NCBI GenBank assembly: GCA_025449115.1
Contig: JAHLKC010000027.1
Location: 248,001-312,000, forward strand
DNA length: 64,000 nucleotides
From: Chytridium lagenaria
Taxonomy: Eukaryota; Chytridiomycota; Chytridiomycetes; Chytridiales; Chytridiaceae
Direction of reading: 5' to 3'
Shown here: positions 46,128-59,607 of the stretch, in pieces
Layout: the number at the start of each line of letters is the position of its first letter
How positions within the stretch are numbered: the stretch's first letter is position 1
Translations under genes and position numbers: made by a program
Notes under the pieces: model-generated
What the model was told of the DNA's origin: nothing
What the model saw: the letters and a program-made list of their open reading frames with translations, nothing else
Databases searched by the model: none

Positions 46128-47859
46128 CAGTGCGTGACACTAAGAGTCATAAAATTTCAAAAATCTTTGAGGCCCCAAAACTCACGAAATCATTAGGAGA
46201 CTTGCCCTAGGTCTCTAATACCAAAAGATGCACTATGGAAAAACGAAGATATTTGAAAACGCCATTTTTTTGGACCTCAGGTTACACAAGAACGAAAATG
46301 CCTTGAAAGGGGTATCATCCAGGGGTGGAAAAAACCCGATTTTTTTTTTTCAAAAATCGGGTTTATTCTTTAATTCAATTAAACCCGAATTAAACCGGAT
46401 TCGGGTTTTTTAAAATTGTCAGAAAGGTCAAATATTCAAAATTGTCACTGCGAGTGAAGTTCTTACACTTTAACATAAAGAATCACCCAACAAATCACCT
46501 TCGTTCAAGATGCAACGCTCCTATTCATCCGACCCACTTTTAGACCTAAAATATTCAATGTGACTTCGTAAAATCGAGTAATTTTCTTTTAATAAAGACA
46601 TGGCCAGCATGATATGCGGATAATTAAATTTTCCGCAAAAAACCCGATTTTGAGGTTTTTTCCAAAAATCGGGTTTTTTTAAAAAACCTTAAAAAACCGG
46701 ATTTGTAAAAAACCCGATTTGCCACCCCTGGTATCATCAGACGCGCCATGACCTCGGCAACATTTCCCGTAGTGTGTGCGACAAATATTTCTTAAGATAA
46801 ATCTGGACATTTCTCTCATGGAAGTCAAAAAAGAAAAATAAAAAATTTGTGATCCAAAAATTTCAGTCATGCAAGTGGAATTTTGAAAGATCACAGTCGA
46901 TGCTGTATTGCTGGTCCATAAGCTGAAAGGCCGTCCTATTTGTTTCCGTTGCTATGATCCAAGGAGATAAGGTATCAGGCCTTTGAGCTGTTGTATTTTG
47001 CATCTCTAACGCGATGGCTCGTGGACGCAACCCGAAAAGAGCCATCTCTCGAGCTTTGGAGAAGTGTCCATCTTCTTCTCCCGCCTCTCCTTCCGCAGCA
47101 GATTCTGAGCTGTCTGATGAGCATGACAGGCTCAAGTATCCAGAGTCTGACTCGGAAGACTCAGATAGCTGTTCTTGGAGTTCTTTTATAAACATGAAAG
47201 TTAGTTTGTAGTGAACTTTTCAACTTTACCTCTTGAGAATGTTTTACCTTCGACATTCAATCGCTTTCGCTGTTCGCTTTTGCAGCTTAGATGGAGGAGG
47301 CATTAAAATGGGTGTGATACAGTATTCAGACAAGAATGTAACAAATGGTCTACGACGGACTATGTATGAAACCAGGTGGGCGTGGGATTGAACCATCGTC
47401 ACCTAGAGCGTCGGGGGTGTTTTGCCTCTGTCAAAAACAAAAATTAAAAATATTTATAACGCAGTTTACCCATAAAATTGTCAGAAATTATTTATTTTGT
47501 GGTTGCACAAGCTCATGTTTTTGAATAAATCCGCAATTTCCTCAAAATATTTATGCAAAAGCCTCTTCGAAAATGTCCCCGTCGAAATCCCCACGTCGAG
47601 ACCTACTGATCTATACCAATATGTATTTTTTTGGAGCGCCAATTTTTGGACCCTCAATTAGTAGCGATTAGTAAAATTTTACAGCCCCATATCTCACGAC
47701 TGAGAAGGCATTTTTGAATTTTTTCAAGGTCTGGAGAAAGCTCTCGTCCAGAGCTATCGATTAACGTTGAGATATTATTTATTTGGATCAAAACCAGGGA
47801 CGAGATATCCCCGTAAATTTTGGTAATTTTTTCTTTATGACTCTTAGTGTCACGCACTG
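46128..47859. mobile_element. Tc1/mariner-like non-autonomous element
   Basis: 26-bp terminal inverted repeats beginning CAGTGCGTGACACTAAGAGT (46128 inward) with its exact reverse complement ending at 47859. Flanked on both sides by TA (46126-46127 and 47860-47861), the target duplication of the Tc1/mariner superfamily. The 1732-bp interior has no transposase-length ORF. A short plus-strand frame 47014-47211 (MARGRNPKRAISRALEK start, acidic end) may be a remnant or a passenger. A second element is nested inside at 46320-46730. Confidence 0.85.
46320..46730. mobile_element. hAT-like MITE nested in the mariner-like element
   Basis: 411-bp element with terminal CAGGGGTGG inverted repeats and subterminal AAAACCCGATT/AATCGGGTTTT motifs repeated in both orientations. 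Flanked by identical 8-bp duplications GTATCATC at 46312-46319 and 46731-46738, the signature of hAT insertion. No coding capacity. Confidence 0.9.
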
Positions 47860-47861
47860 TA

Positions 47862-48259
47862 TTAGAGAATTTAAGCCAAAGTAAATTGTACTTAGATAAA
47901 TACTTAAATACTTACAGTAATACAAATTAGAATACAATTTCTAATCCCAAGAGGCATTTGCGGAGCTCAGTTGCTGCTGCGAGATTTTTATGATCTTCAC
48001 ATGTAAGTCTAACGTTACCTCGTCAGGACCATCGTAACAGTTTCCTCCTATACCGTGCTTCTCCTTTTACTGACGATAGTAATTCGAAACTAGTCTGAAG
48101 GGAAGTTATTGTCTAACCTCCATATATCATTGGTCAATGTGAAATGCAGCAAACACATAAAAGGTTCTGTGAAGAGCGACGTAATATATTTGGCAAATGT
48201 ATTGGGGTATGTACAGAGAGCGAGCTGAAAACAAGACGAGGAAAAAGAGCGAGGTTGAT
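47862..48259. other. intergenic spacer downstream of H4
   Basis: About 400 bases between the mariner-like element and the H4 stop codon. No gene or motif recognised. Confidence 0.4.
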
Positions 48260-49763
<1,504 letters not shown>

Positions 49764-50636
49764 ACGCATCCTTTTCACCCCAGCCCTCGCAACGACTTCC
49801 CTGTAGATATTGTATCCATAATAAAGAACAGAACATTATAGCCCATCTATCTATTAGTCTCTGATCTGTTTCATTAGTCATATTTCATAGCTTTAAATTG
49901 CATGCGATGAAAAAAAAGAATACAAGAAAAAAGGGCTCGCTAATATTCACTATCATGTCTTTTAAAGTATCTCATCCAGCTTTTTACAGGCCGTATTTGA
50001 ATCCAGGACGATGGCTAAAAAAATGTCATCGGACGGTCGGATGAGCTATTTTTTCCAAGAGGCTGATAAGATGAAAAATAGTCGCAGCTATTCTTTATGA
50101 TGAATAAATCGAGATCGTTTGGGTAGGTGTTGGAGAGGTTTGGAGTCTTCGGTATCGAATTAGCGGTAGTCACCCTTTTAATTACGTCAACGAGATCAAC
50201 TTTTCAATAGAAAAAAAAATTATAAAAAATGTATCGTCTCTCGAAAGCCATGAGGTTTGGACGATTGGCTGAGGGATGGAAGGTGGTTAAAAAGACAATT
50301 GCTCCTTACTAGTGGACGCAGTAACTTGAGGCGCCTTATATTTTATCCTTTTTAAACAGAACACTTGACCTCGTAACAGGCTATATCTTTGCCACTATTT
50401 TCGACAAAACAGACCAGGTTAGTTGACCTCAAGTGACTTTGCATCTACGGATAACGATCTTTTATCACTAGGACCGCGATGATCATCTCAATCTTATTTC
50501 CAAGGTACTCTCATAAAACTGGCCGATAAGGATTACCAAAGTGGTCAAAAGATTGACAACACGAGTTCGGTCTACGGCAATGATATAAGAACTGCATTCA
50601 ACGTTGGTTCGAATTGTAGCATCAAAGCTTCAGACC
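49764..50636. other. intergenic spacer
   Basis: 873 bases including the H3 3' region (AATAAA near 49819) and the presumptive promoter of the 7TM gene. No other gene seen. Confidence 0.45.
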
Positions 50637-51599
50637 ATGTCATCAGCACTCTCACCCCCACCAGATGTCTACTCCCAAGTCAACCTGATTACAAACGTGA
50701 TGCGCTCGTTAGGCTTGGGGTATGCTTTTTGCGTCTGCGTCATGTGCGGGATCATGATCAACTTTACCAATCGATTTACAAGAGCCGCCTTCCTGCCCTT
50801 GATTTCAGCAATAAGCCTCATCATTGCACAATCGAGTGCAATATTGATAGACATATTCCGACCTCGTTGCGATAATCGTGCTTTGGGACTGTATGTGTTC
50901 TACTATGGTTCCCAAATCTGCTTGGAGGTGTATCAGACAAACCGTGTGAGGATGTTGGCGGCAAACAACACCGTAGCAAAGTCAATTGGGTACGGTCTCT
51001 TTATCTTAAGAGCATCATCGCTGGCGTCTTCTTGTTCTATTACTCGGACTCTTCCAACCTCATCAACAATGTTTGCATCACCGTCTTCCCATCAACAGTG
51101 CTCATCACCGAGAAATGCATCCTCCTTTTTTACAACACTGGCAACCTCTTAATCCTCGTATACCTTGCACATTATAATACGATGGGGACCGTAGTGGAAA
51201 GGTCGTGTTCCGAACACTCCTTACAAAGTTTCTCTTTCAAGATGGGTTGACGTTCATCATGGCGTTGCTGCTGGACAGCGCGTACGTTGCTGTGATCGCG
51301 ACAGTGACGACACCGTGGATCATGAGCCTGGCGGCGGGGTTGGCGAATGGGTTTAATTTGGCGATTCTTCACGTCAAGTATTGTGCAGAGGTGAAGGTTG
51401 TGCTAATGACGCTATTGAAAAAGCCCAAGCAGAAGGCGGCTTTAACCAAAAATGGTGGGATGGAGTGAGACAGAAGTCGTTGTTTGAGTTTATGGGGATT
51501 AAACAGTCTCCATATGGAGGTGGTGGGAGTGCTCTTGAGAGTGGTACTGCTGGCAGTCATTTTGGAGTCTCGGTTCCGGCGTCTACTTTTAATAATTGA
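50637..51599 (+). CDS. seven-transmembrane protein of unknown family
   Basis: Polytopic membrane protein. From ATG 50637 (MSSALSPPPDVYSQVNL) the frame yields hydrophobic segments SLGLGYAFCVCVMCGIMI, AAFLPLISAISLIIAQSSAI, ALGLYVFYYGSQICLE and YGLFILR. After a one-base shift near 51020 the reading continues as VFLFYYSDSSNLINNVCITV and LLFYNTGNLLILVYLAHYN. After another near 51185 it continues as DGLTFIMALLLDSAYVAVIA and WIMSLAAGLANGFNLAIL. The C-terminal cytosolic tail is in the frame ending 51599 (AEGGFNQKWWDGVRQK, Gly/Ser-rich). About 300 aa and seven TMs are compatible with a GPCR-like receptor, but no family motif such as a DRY box or retinal Lys was identified. Confidence 0.5.
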
Positions 51600-51898
51600 A
51601 TGTGCATCGAGACCCAAGCTGTGCTGCGGGTCCTTTGTAAGCTAATCGGCAAACAGGAAATAAATGAAAAAGGGAATTGTACCTAGTATTGCCATCGGGT
51701 TAGGGTTCTACTAGGTAACTGGTAGTATTCAAATGGTAAAATGACCCTGTAGTGACAACGGAGCAGTAAACAAGTTGAAGTTGGTGGATGATTATACATT
51801 TACTTCATGCAGACTACTGCGATTCCATGAATTAATAATGAATTAAATCGTGCTTTAGCTTTCGTCCGACCGTAGGTGACATTTGGAAGACAAAACCC

Positions 51899-53643
51899 AT
51901 GACAGACTGCCAGGCCGTGAGAGAGGCCGTCACACCTCTCCTCGGGAACCTCAACATCGACATCCCCTCAGATGGCACATCTTGCTGCTCATCGGCGTCC
52001 GTCTACCATTATATCCGCTGCTCATCAGCCTCACCTGCAAGGGTGGAGTCCATGTGAGATCATTACATTCATAGACTTTTCTAACTATTTATGCAACTAG
52101 ATTACTTAACAGCACGGGTTCCATCTTTCCTTCGACCCCATTCTCACCAGCATTCGGACGTCTCAGTGCATTGACCGATCTCGTCATTGTTAATACTTCG
52201 CTAACTGGCGATCTTCCTGATGCTTTTGATGACCTTCCGAACTTGCGAATCCTCGATCTCAGCGTCAACGGCCTTACAGGAAACCTTCCTAAATCCATAT
52301 CAAGACTATCAAGCCTATTGGACATTGTAAGTTATTTCACTTTCATGACTTCTTCAACGCTCATGGACCCTGATGCCTTTTATTTTTAAGAATCTCTCCT
52401 TCAACAAGTTCAAGGGATCAATCCCGTCAGAATGGTCTGCGTTATCAGTCTTCAGACCATGAATTTATCAAGAAACGAGCTTTCCGGAAGTCTGCCGGAG
52501 TCATGGAACGGATGGACGGCAGCAAATCTGACGAGTTTGTAAGTCATAGAAGTTTTTAGTTGAAGTGAGTATTCTGACCATTACAAACCCAGATCCTTTT
52601 CAAACAATTCTCTTGTGGGGGAGATCGACGTGCTTAGCTCTTTTAAGCGGCTTGAAATACTAGACCTTCAACATAATCTCTTTCTCGGTTTAATTACCCC
52701 TACCTACAGTAGTCTCCCGAGGATGAAGGAGTTTTTAATTACGAACAATAAGTTGACGGGAAACATCCCACAGTCATTATCTTCGTGGAAAGATAACAAT
52801 CCTAGCATGTGGGTTATTTTTTTCAACTCGTTTCATTTCGGCTTTATTCGAATTATCTGTCTCGTTTTTAGTCCTAATTTTACGTATAGGCTTCTGGCGT
52901 ACAATGCTTTCTATGGAACACTACCACAATTCATGTTCACACTCAGAAACCTGTAAGTGTACATTCTTATTGTTATGGCCAATAGAGATAGCTCATCCAG
53001 GCTCTTATATAATATTACGATAGGACATTGACAAAAAATTGCTTTAACCAAACCGAAGTTCAATTGAGCCAATTCAAGACTGGAAACCCAAAGTACGCTC
53101 CTTTACAATACGCTTCTCATGCCTCTTGTCATAGTCGTGCCTCTTTTACTAATTTTCCTCATAACACAGCTATCTAGAGCAACTTCCAGCTGATCAATGC
53201 CCAAGACGCCCACCAGTTTCGAATCCCCCTCAAGTCCCGAGTTTCGCCGTCCCCACCTGGTTCATTGTTATCGTCATCTGCCTCGCCATTTTCGTCCCCA
53301 CCCTCCGTCGGTATTTCGTCAATCGTGCTGAAAATCGTCGACGTGCTCAACGGCAGGGAAGGACTCGTGGAGACGTTGAGCTGCTGGAGAGACCGCCGAG
53401 GGAAGAACCACCTCAACTTCCAGCTTATGCGGCGACACCGGAGGAAGGAACAAGGGTTTTGGTGGTTGGGGATGCCCACCTGTGTATTCGGCGACCATGG
53501 TAAATGGGGATATACCGAGATCAGAGGTGCTGAGCCCGGTGTCAGGTTTGGTTGCGGAGACGGTGGTTCAGCCTGTGACGCCGTCTGTAAATGAGGGTGG
53601 GGATGAGGCAGTTAGAGATGAGGTTGTGCATCGACACAGATAG
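51899..53643 (+). CDS. leucine-rich-repeat single-pass membrane protein (copy 1)
   Basis: Plant-RLK-style LRR ectodomain without a kinase. ATG at 51899: MTDCQAVREAVTPLLG, a Cys-rich cap (CCSSASVYHYIRCSS), then LRRs of the L-x2-L-x-L-x2-N-x-LTG-x-LP type (LTDLVIVNTSLTGDLPDAF, NLRILDLSVNGLTGNLP, LQTMNLSRNELSGSLPESW, RLEILDLQHNLFLGL, KEFLITNNKLTGNIPQSL). Introns interrupt the repeats at near-regular positions. A juxtamembrane C (PADQCPRRPP) precedes a TM (FIVIVICLAIFVPTL) and a basic, Pro-rich cytosolic tail (RPPREEPPQLPAY). The tail shifts frame once near 53485 and ends at 53643. The ligand is unknown; the tail could bind SH3-type partners. Confidence 0.7.
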
Positions 53644-53997
53644 GACCTTTGTTCAAAATTATGTTTGAAAGGATGCCAATTGGTGTGTGGACTCGTTTAT
53701 GTCGTGAAGATGTCGTGTGGGTAATAGAACCTCGTACAGTAATGTTAAAATATAATAGTTTGGTGAATTGCCAATTTTCTCTTGTGATATTTATCATGAG
53801 ACCAGAAACGACAGGTTTTGGCACTATTCTTGTTGTAGCTCTCAAAGTGCTACAAGCCTGGGCCGTTTTTTGACCAACTTGAATTACCTATTGAGTGTCT
53901 TTGACCCATTTTTGTGTGAAAGAAGGCGAGCTCCATCTTTCCCGCCCCTTGACTTCACACCTTGTCAGGCTACCACCATCAGCCTACCTACTTCACA
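53644..53997. other. spacer between tandem LRR genes
   Basis: 354 bases with no supported ORF; probably 3' end of copy 1 and promoter of copy 2. Confidence 0.4.
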
Positions 53998-55419
53998 ATG
54001 ACCGACTGCCAACTTCTGCTCGATGCCATCCCCCTCCCAGTCCTCCGTCTTCCCCCAACAACAATGTTCACCTCCATGACCGACTGCTGCAACTCCAACA
54101 CATATCCCCACCTATCCTTCCTTGTCGGCTGCAACTCCAACAACACAAGAATCACTCGCATGTAGAACCCCTACAGCCCTCCCATATTTAACGAACCTTG
54201 CAGAACCATTACAGGCACTCAACCTCAGCCCGCTTGGACGCTTTCTCCAAATATTGGAAAACTCAACGCATTGACTTCGCTAGTTATCTCAAATGTGGGG
54301 TTATCAGGAGATCTGCCCGATGCGTTCAGCGATATGCCGGAATTGGAGGATATCAACTTTTCAAAAGGAAACTTGACCGGTCCTTTTCCTTCTTCCTTCT
54401 CACGCTTAACGAACCTCCAAACACTGTGAGATCCATCCGTTTTAGTAAGAATCTTATGACTCTATATAGACGTATGGATGAGAACGCTATAACGGGTCCG
54501 TTACCTCCTGTATGGGGACAGGCACTAAAACGTCTGTCGCTGCTCTCTCTTCAGCAGAACAAAATTGCCGGCGGCATACCTACGGAATGGTCAGGTTTGA
54601 CCAGCCTCCGCTCATTGTAAGTGTCGCCTTCACTACTGTCACTTAACGTTACAGGGACCTCTCCAAGAACTTTCTGAAAGATTCGATCACTCCTCTCGCA
54701 AACCTCACCTCCCTCACCTCCATTGTCCTCTCCGTCAATAGTTTTGAGGGCACTCTCAGCTCATTCATACCCATGAAAAAACTCTCGAATTTACAGGTTT
54801 CGTTTAATTTGTTAACAGGTGCGATTCCAACCTTAGGGGATGGATCTTCATCGTTTTACTTGTAAGTCAACGCACGCAGAGTATTTTGAGACCCTTACAT
54901 GTGTAGGTTCGTTGATAACAACTTTTTGAGAGGCCGTATCCCGGATTTCGTGTATGATCTTAACAACGTGTGAGTATAAGGTCCCAGTTTCTCGAGTTGT
55001 ACTGACTATGAAAGCCGACTTACTCAAAACTGCTTCTTGAATGGGGATATCGATCGATCACGGTTTAAAGTCAAATCCAATAGGTACATTTTTTCATATA
55101 AACCAAAGCTCACTTTGATAGCGCTATAACGATAAGAGACTACGAGTATTGTGAATTCTATGATCTTGACGAAGACCTTGCCCGTTTGAAGGGACTTCCG
55201 CTTTATGCCAAGATATTGATACCCGTTGGGATTGTACTTTTCATTGTGGGGGTTGTGGCTTATAATGAGGTATACGTGTTGTTGGGGGCATTTGAAGATA
55301 TACATAAACGTTGGATTGGAGAATTGAACAAGGATAAAGAGAGGAAGAGGAGAAAGGAGGTGGAGGGACGAGAGGGTGCAAGAATGGAATCATCAAGACG
55401 TGAGGTGGAGAGGGGTTAG
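53998..55419 (+). CDS. leucine-rich-repeat single-pass membrane protein (copy 2)
   Basis: Tandem paralogue of the preceding gene. The start at 53998-54000 gives MTDCQLLLDAIPLP, matching MTDCQAVREAVTP of copy 1, and a similar Cys cap (SMTDCCNSN, LVGCNSNNTRIT). LRRs follow in several exons (ALTSLVISNVGLSGDLPDAF, MPELEDINFSKGNLTGPFP, LKRLSLLSLQQNKIAGGIP, LANLTSLTSIVLSVNSFEG, NNFLRGRIPDFVYDLNN). A TM helix (ILIPVGIVLFIVGVVAYN) lies near 55210-55265, and a charged tail rich in Lys, Arg and Glu ends at 55419. A stop (TAG at 54164) and frame changes near 54230 and 54300 interrupt the first repeats, so it may be impaired. Tail composition differs sharply from copy 1 (charged rather than Pro-rich). 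Confidence 0.65.
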
Positions 55420-56000
55420 GCGGGAAAGAAGTATGAAATGTAAAAGTTTGAGTATAAGGTTGAGAAGGTGCGAGAAGCATGATGATACCCTTGTGGGTGG
55501 TATGCCTTACGTTTGAGTTGGAAAATCACTATAATAAGTTATCGCCATCTATAAATAAATAAATCGTCTATGCAATAAATGGTCTCTTCTCTTTTTTTTC
55601 CGCGTAGCGACCCGTAAATTGAGTTTGATAGTCTTTAGAAAAATGAAGTCAGAAATCTATAGTGGTAGAGGAGGCAGTAACTTAAGGAAATGACACCGTA
55701 GATGGAGTGAAAGGAAGAACTCCTGTATTATGCTATACTTTAAACGTTGTTACGCCGCTGTTACATGTAAGTCTACAGAATAGCGGTCCATGAGAAAAAC
55801 CAGACTTTCAAAGTGTCCCGAAAAGAAAAAGTATACATGTTTCACCCCTACATTGCTTTCATACCCATCAACCTGCATCAGCATCACATACCAGTTGTGA
55901 ATCGATTATTACCACTTGATACTGAGTCCTAACCCTAACCCTAACCCTAAATAGATACTAAAGAAATGGATTGGAGAAGCCCACCTTTGTTATTCTAGCC
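55420..56000. other. intergenic region with interstitial telomeric repeat
   Basis: 581 bases between LRR copy 2 and the F-box-like gene. Apart from the telomere-type repeat at 55928-55950, nothing recognisable. Confidence 0.5.
55928..55950. repeat. interstitial telomere-type repeat
   Basis: CCTAA followed by three CCCTAA units (23 bp), the complement of the TTAGGG telomere unit common in fungi. Short and internal, 51 bases upstream of the next start codon. Confidence 0.9.
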
Positions 56001-57759
56001 ATGACGACGACTTCCAATGGCGCTGGATGCGTCGCTCTTTCTTCACTTATCCAATTAGACATATTGCTGAAAGCATCGTCGATTACCTTCATGGTTCGAT
56101 AGAGACAAAATATCCACTCTCATCCCTGGCATGCTTGTCCAGTTGCAGCCGATTCTTTCACTCTCATCTCGACTGTCTATTATTTAAAAACATATGCCTT
56201 CCACCTCCAAATCCAGTTGTCTGCGAGTGGGGTGCTTCTGATGCCGTTCAATCCCTTTCCTCCCTTTTTCGCCGTCTCAAAACTGATTCCAACGCCTATT
56301 TAGTAAAAGCATGCCGTTTCTCTATCCTTCGTTGCTCTTTCGGTCGACTCCTTCAATGATGACGAGTTCGATGATGCTGTCATCAATACTGGCCAACATC
56401 TTGTCATCTCCGCCATTGTCGCAGCCATTGCCGTGACAGTTGCTCCATACATAAAGACCTGACTGTCCGTATTTACCCAGTCATCCAACGTCCAACCCTC
56501 AGCTTCTTCCGCGACGCCGAGAGCCTGCGCGATATATACTCCATGATGGACTGCTTTGATGGAATCGGATGGGATCCTTTGGAACCCGTCTCTGCTCATG
56601 ACGTTTTTCAACAAGCCCTCCCAAGACTTCACCACCTCCGTATCATCACCGTCGAAGCCGACTCCCGTTCAGCTGAATATCTCCCCGTCTTTGGGTCTAC
56701 CTCAAATGTCGCAGTATCCCGATTACTACTTCAAGCCCGCAACCCGACAGGATTTTGGTGGTGCGATTCCATTACCCGTGTCTTAATGGAGTTACACCGT
56801 AATCGACGCCAGCGAGATATTCATAGACTTGATCTTATTATTCCGAGGTCTTATCATAACGGAATAGAGACCATGCCGCATGTATACGACAAAGAGATAC
56901 GAAACTTTGCGGAAGATCTTATGAACTTAGTATTGCTGCGGGGTAAACTACACCTCTCTATTCCCGCGCATGGGATATTCGCCAAAACATTATTTACGCA
57001 AATGCATGCTCTGTTGACAGAACGCACTGGAGATCGAAAATGGCTTGGCGAACCTATCATCGCATCTCTTTCGCTCTTTGTGCAAATTGACGCGTTAAAG
57101 ACGTGCTGTTGGTGGGATGGTGTCAAACCACTTGCAGAGTTTGTATGCAACATCTCTACAAAACTCGTTCAAGAAAATAATGTCGCGTTTGAAACATGGA
57201 ACCATCGCAGTCTTTGCTGCTGTCCGGCATGCTCGCCGTGCAGCATTACTGGGGAAACGGAGGAAGGGATTATTTGGGTAGATAAGAGGATGCTTCGGAC
57301 ATTTAACTCCAAGATGGAAACACGAGAGGTTCAGTTTGAGAGTTGCGCACGGACACCAAGGCTCTTTTCTGACCGAATTGCGATTGCGGCGCATTGGCTA
57401 CTTCCGATTTTGCCAGACATGATGGAGAAAGAGTTGGAAAAGGCGGAGCTTCTTTTCAGTACTTGGATGGATGCATTGGATAAGGCTTTGGGAAATAAAG
57501 ACAGGATGGTGGTAGGGGCTTGGAAAGGATTAAAGGAAGAAAACAAAAAATGCAGGTGAGCCACATTTTTCTGTTTAAACCTGACGTCCTCGTCCAATCG
57601 CTTCATATTCCCGCCCCCTTCCCCTTCTTTCTTGTAATGTACGATTCACCTTCGCACAGATTCAATGGAGAACGGGAGATTAATCAAATGTCTGGACGCA
57701 AAATCGTATGCGCAGCTGCAGGCTTAACGTCCCTCAGGCGATTAAGCAGCTTTTTTTGA
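56001..57759 (+). CDS. F-box-like protein of unknown target
   Basis: ATG at 56001. The N-terminal region, after one shift near 56040, reads RHIAESIVDYLHG, SSLACLSSCSRFFHSHLDCLLFKNICLP, an F-box-like pattern (Ile-Val-x2-Tyr-Leu, then a Ser-Cys-Ser-Arg-Phe core). A middle block (about 56360-56460) is read in another frame (FDDAVINTGQHLVISAIVAA). The main frame 56543-57559 encodes a 338-residue globular region without recognised repeats, containing LPRLHHLRIITVEADSRSAE and a CCCPACSPC Cys cluster (about 57220). A donor at 57555 joins in phase to a last exon from 57660 (FNGEREINQMSGRK) with its stop at 57759. F-box proteins act as substrate adaptors of SCF ubiquitin ligases; that role here is tentative. 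Confidence 0.4.
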
Positions 57760-58052
57760 TTGCCTCATGGAATGCAAACGTGCTATGATTTATCCAGATG
57801 ACTTGAAAATTGGTGACCTGGATAGAAAAGGCTCGACTGTCAATATGCAAAAACTGATAGAAGTCTGTGTGCCGGAGTTTTCTGATTGAAAAGACTATGG
57901 CCATAATGTCAACAAAAAAGTAATAGAAATAAAAGGCTTTGTTATTCGGTCAATCTAATTATACAGTAGGATATACAGCAACTTAAGTTCACAACTCAAG
58001 GCTTCATTCCATCTCCTCGTTCAACCTATCCTCATCTTCTGCCTCCTCCACT

Positions 58053-59551
58053 CTATCCTTCTTCCTCGCCGTTTTTTGCAACATGTCTCTCCATCCTAAC
58101 CTCAATAGACTCACATCTCTTCCTCCCCATAATCGGCACATGCACTTTCCTAACCTTCCCGTCAACCTCCACATTCCCACTCTCCAATGACACCACATTC
58201 CAAATCCCATGTCTCGCCAACTCAAACAATGGGCCAACCCCCCCAATACTGTCCATCAGCAATTTCACTTGCTGCGCTTTCACCGCGTGTTCGCGCCATA
58301 AGCAGAAGAGAGACTCTCCAAGCTTTGTAGCAACAGAAGGGTGGGGGCTGGAGCGCCAATGGAATGTGTTTGAGGGATATCCGCTGTCTATTAAGATAAG
58401 TGGGAGCTCGGATGCGATGGGGTAAATGGGGCGACCACATCCAGAAGGATGTTTAGAAATATCCAAAAGGTCGTCAATGATGGATGGAGGCTCAAGTCCT
58501 CTACCAACGAGATGGAGAATGGCAGTGATGCAGCGGACCTGGTTAAGCAGGAATGCCGTTCCCTTTATCTCGAAAACTATGGGGGCTGTCGGATCACTTG
58601 TTGGGGAGTCAGTGAGAGGATAAACTGAAGTGCTGAGAATCCTGCGGACGTAACTACGTACAGGGTTACTTGCGTCTATACGGCAGAGGTAGCGGAAATC
58701 ATGATCGCCGAGAAGACGTTGGGCAGCGTCTTGCATTGCAGGAATATCCAGACCCATGGATGGCATTATGTATTGGTAGCGGCGATAAAGGCAGTCAAAG
58801 CGAGCGTTGAAGGTAGGAAGGACGGGGGACCATGCGAGAACGCGAATATCGGAGGGAAGGATGCCGTTGAGGATAGTAAGGTAGGGGATCTCGTCTGCAT
58901 CTTCCTTCTCGTAAACAGCTGCGGCGTCAGTTTCAACTTGCATGCTATCACTTGAGATATCGTCCTCTTTGAGTTCGCGGCGTTCTGGCCGTTTAGAGAC
59001 CACAGTAGTGTCAATCTTCTCCCACGTTGTCGTCCCCTCTGCTCCCAATCCCAACGAGCTCCTCACGTGCAACCCAATGATCTGCGAGAAACTTGACACC
59101 CCTTTATCCGTCCTCCCACAACGAGTCCATGCGCATTCCTTCATCCCTGGAATAAGCCTGGCCTTCATCAACGCCTTTGCCAGTACTCCTTCAACAGTTT
59201 GAATCGCGTCAGGCTCATCAAGATCATCTATCCCTTCCGCTTCCACAAGTCCTTGAGTTGCGAGACCGTGGTAGTTCCACCCAAGGTAGGCAACTTTGAG
59301 AGCAATTGGGCGGCATGCGTGTTGGGTGAAGTCAAACTTGCGCGGTTGCTTGCGTTTGCGTTTTGAGGATGGAGGGTTGGATGGAGATGATGCTGGAGTT
59401 TCCCGTTAATGGCATCTTTCTTTACATCCGAGTTTGAGGAGGTTCCGGCGGATGTCGAATTTAACTTCCCCTTGAGCTCCTTGATGTGCGCAATCAGCTG
59501 TTCTTTGGACCAACTCTCCAAGCCATCGTTACTCTCTATGACACCGTCCAT
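58053..59551 (-). CDS. PUS3: tRNA pseudouridine(38/39) synthase, DEG1/PUS3 type
   Basis: Isomerises uridine 38/39 in the tRNA anticodon stem. ATG at 59549-59551; a predicted coiled N-terminus (SWSKEQLIAHIKELKGKL) is shared by Deg1 proteins. After a one-base shift near 59400 the frame reads KRKRKQPRKFDF, ALKVAYLGWNYHGLATQG, then the catalytic loop CGRTDKGVSSFSQIIGLHVR with the active-site Asp. Further blocks are LPSDIRVLAWSPV, FNARFDCLYRRYQYIMP, GDHDFRYLCRIDAS and GTAFLLNQVRCITAILHLVG. The C-terminus (PIMGRKRCESIEVRMERHV) ends at 58053. Total 1499 nt (3n+2) implies a single indel. It is divergent from the Derlin-like gene with under 60 bases between start codons. Confidence 0.9.
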
Positions 59552-59607
59552 CAACTACAGACTATCAATATTTTTCCAATTTTTTTTTACACTATCGTCA
59601 TCAAGAA

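Noticed and set aside
47370..47440. tRNA-like B box (GGTTCAATCCC) on the minus strand in the mariner-like element
   Set aside because: No A box, no acceptor stem pairing and a poor T stem; at best a tRNA-derived fragment.
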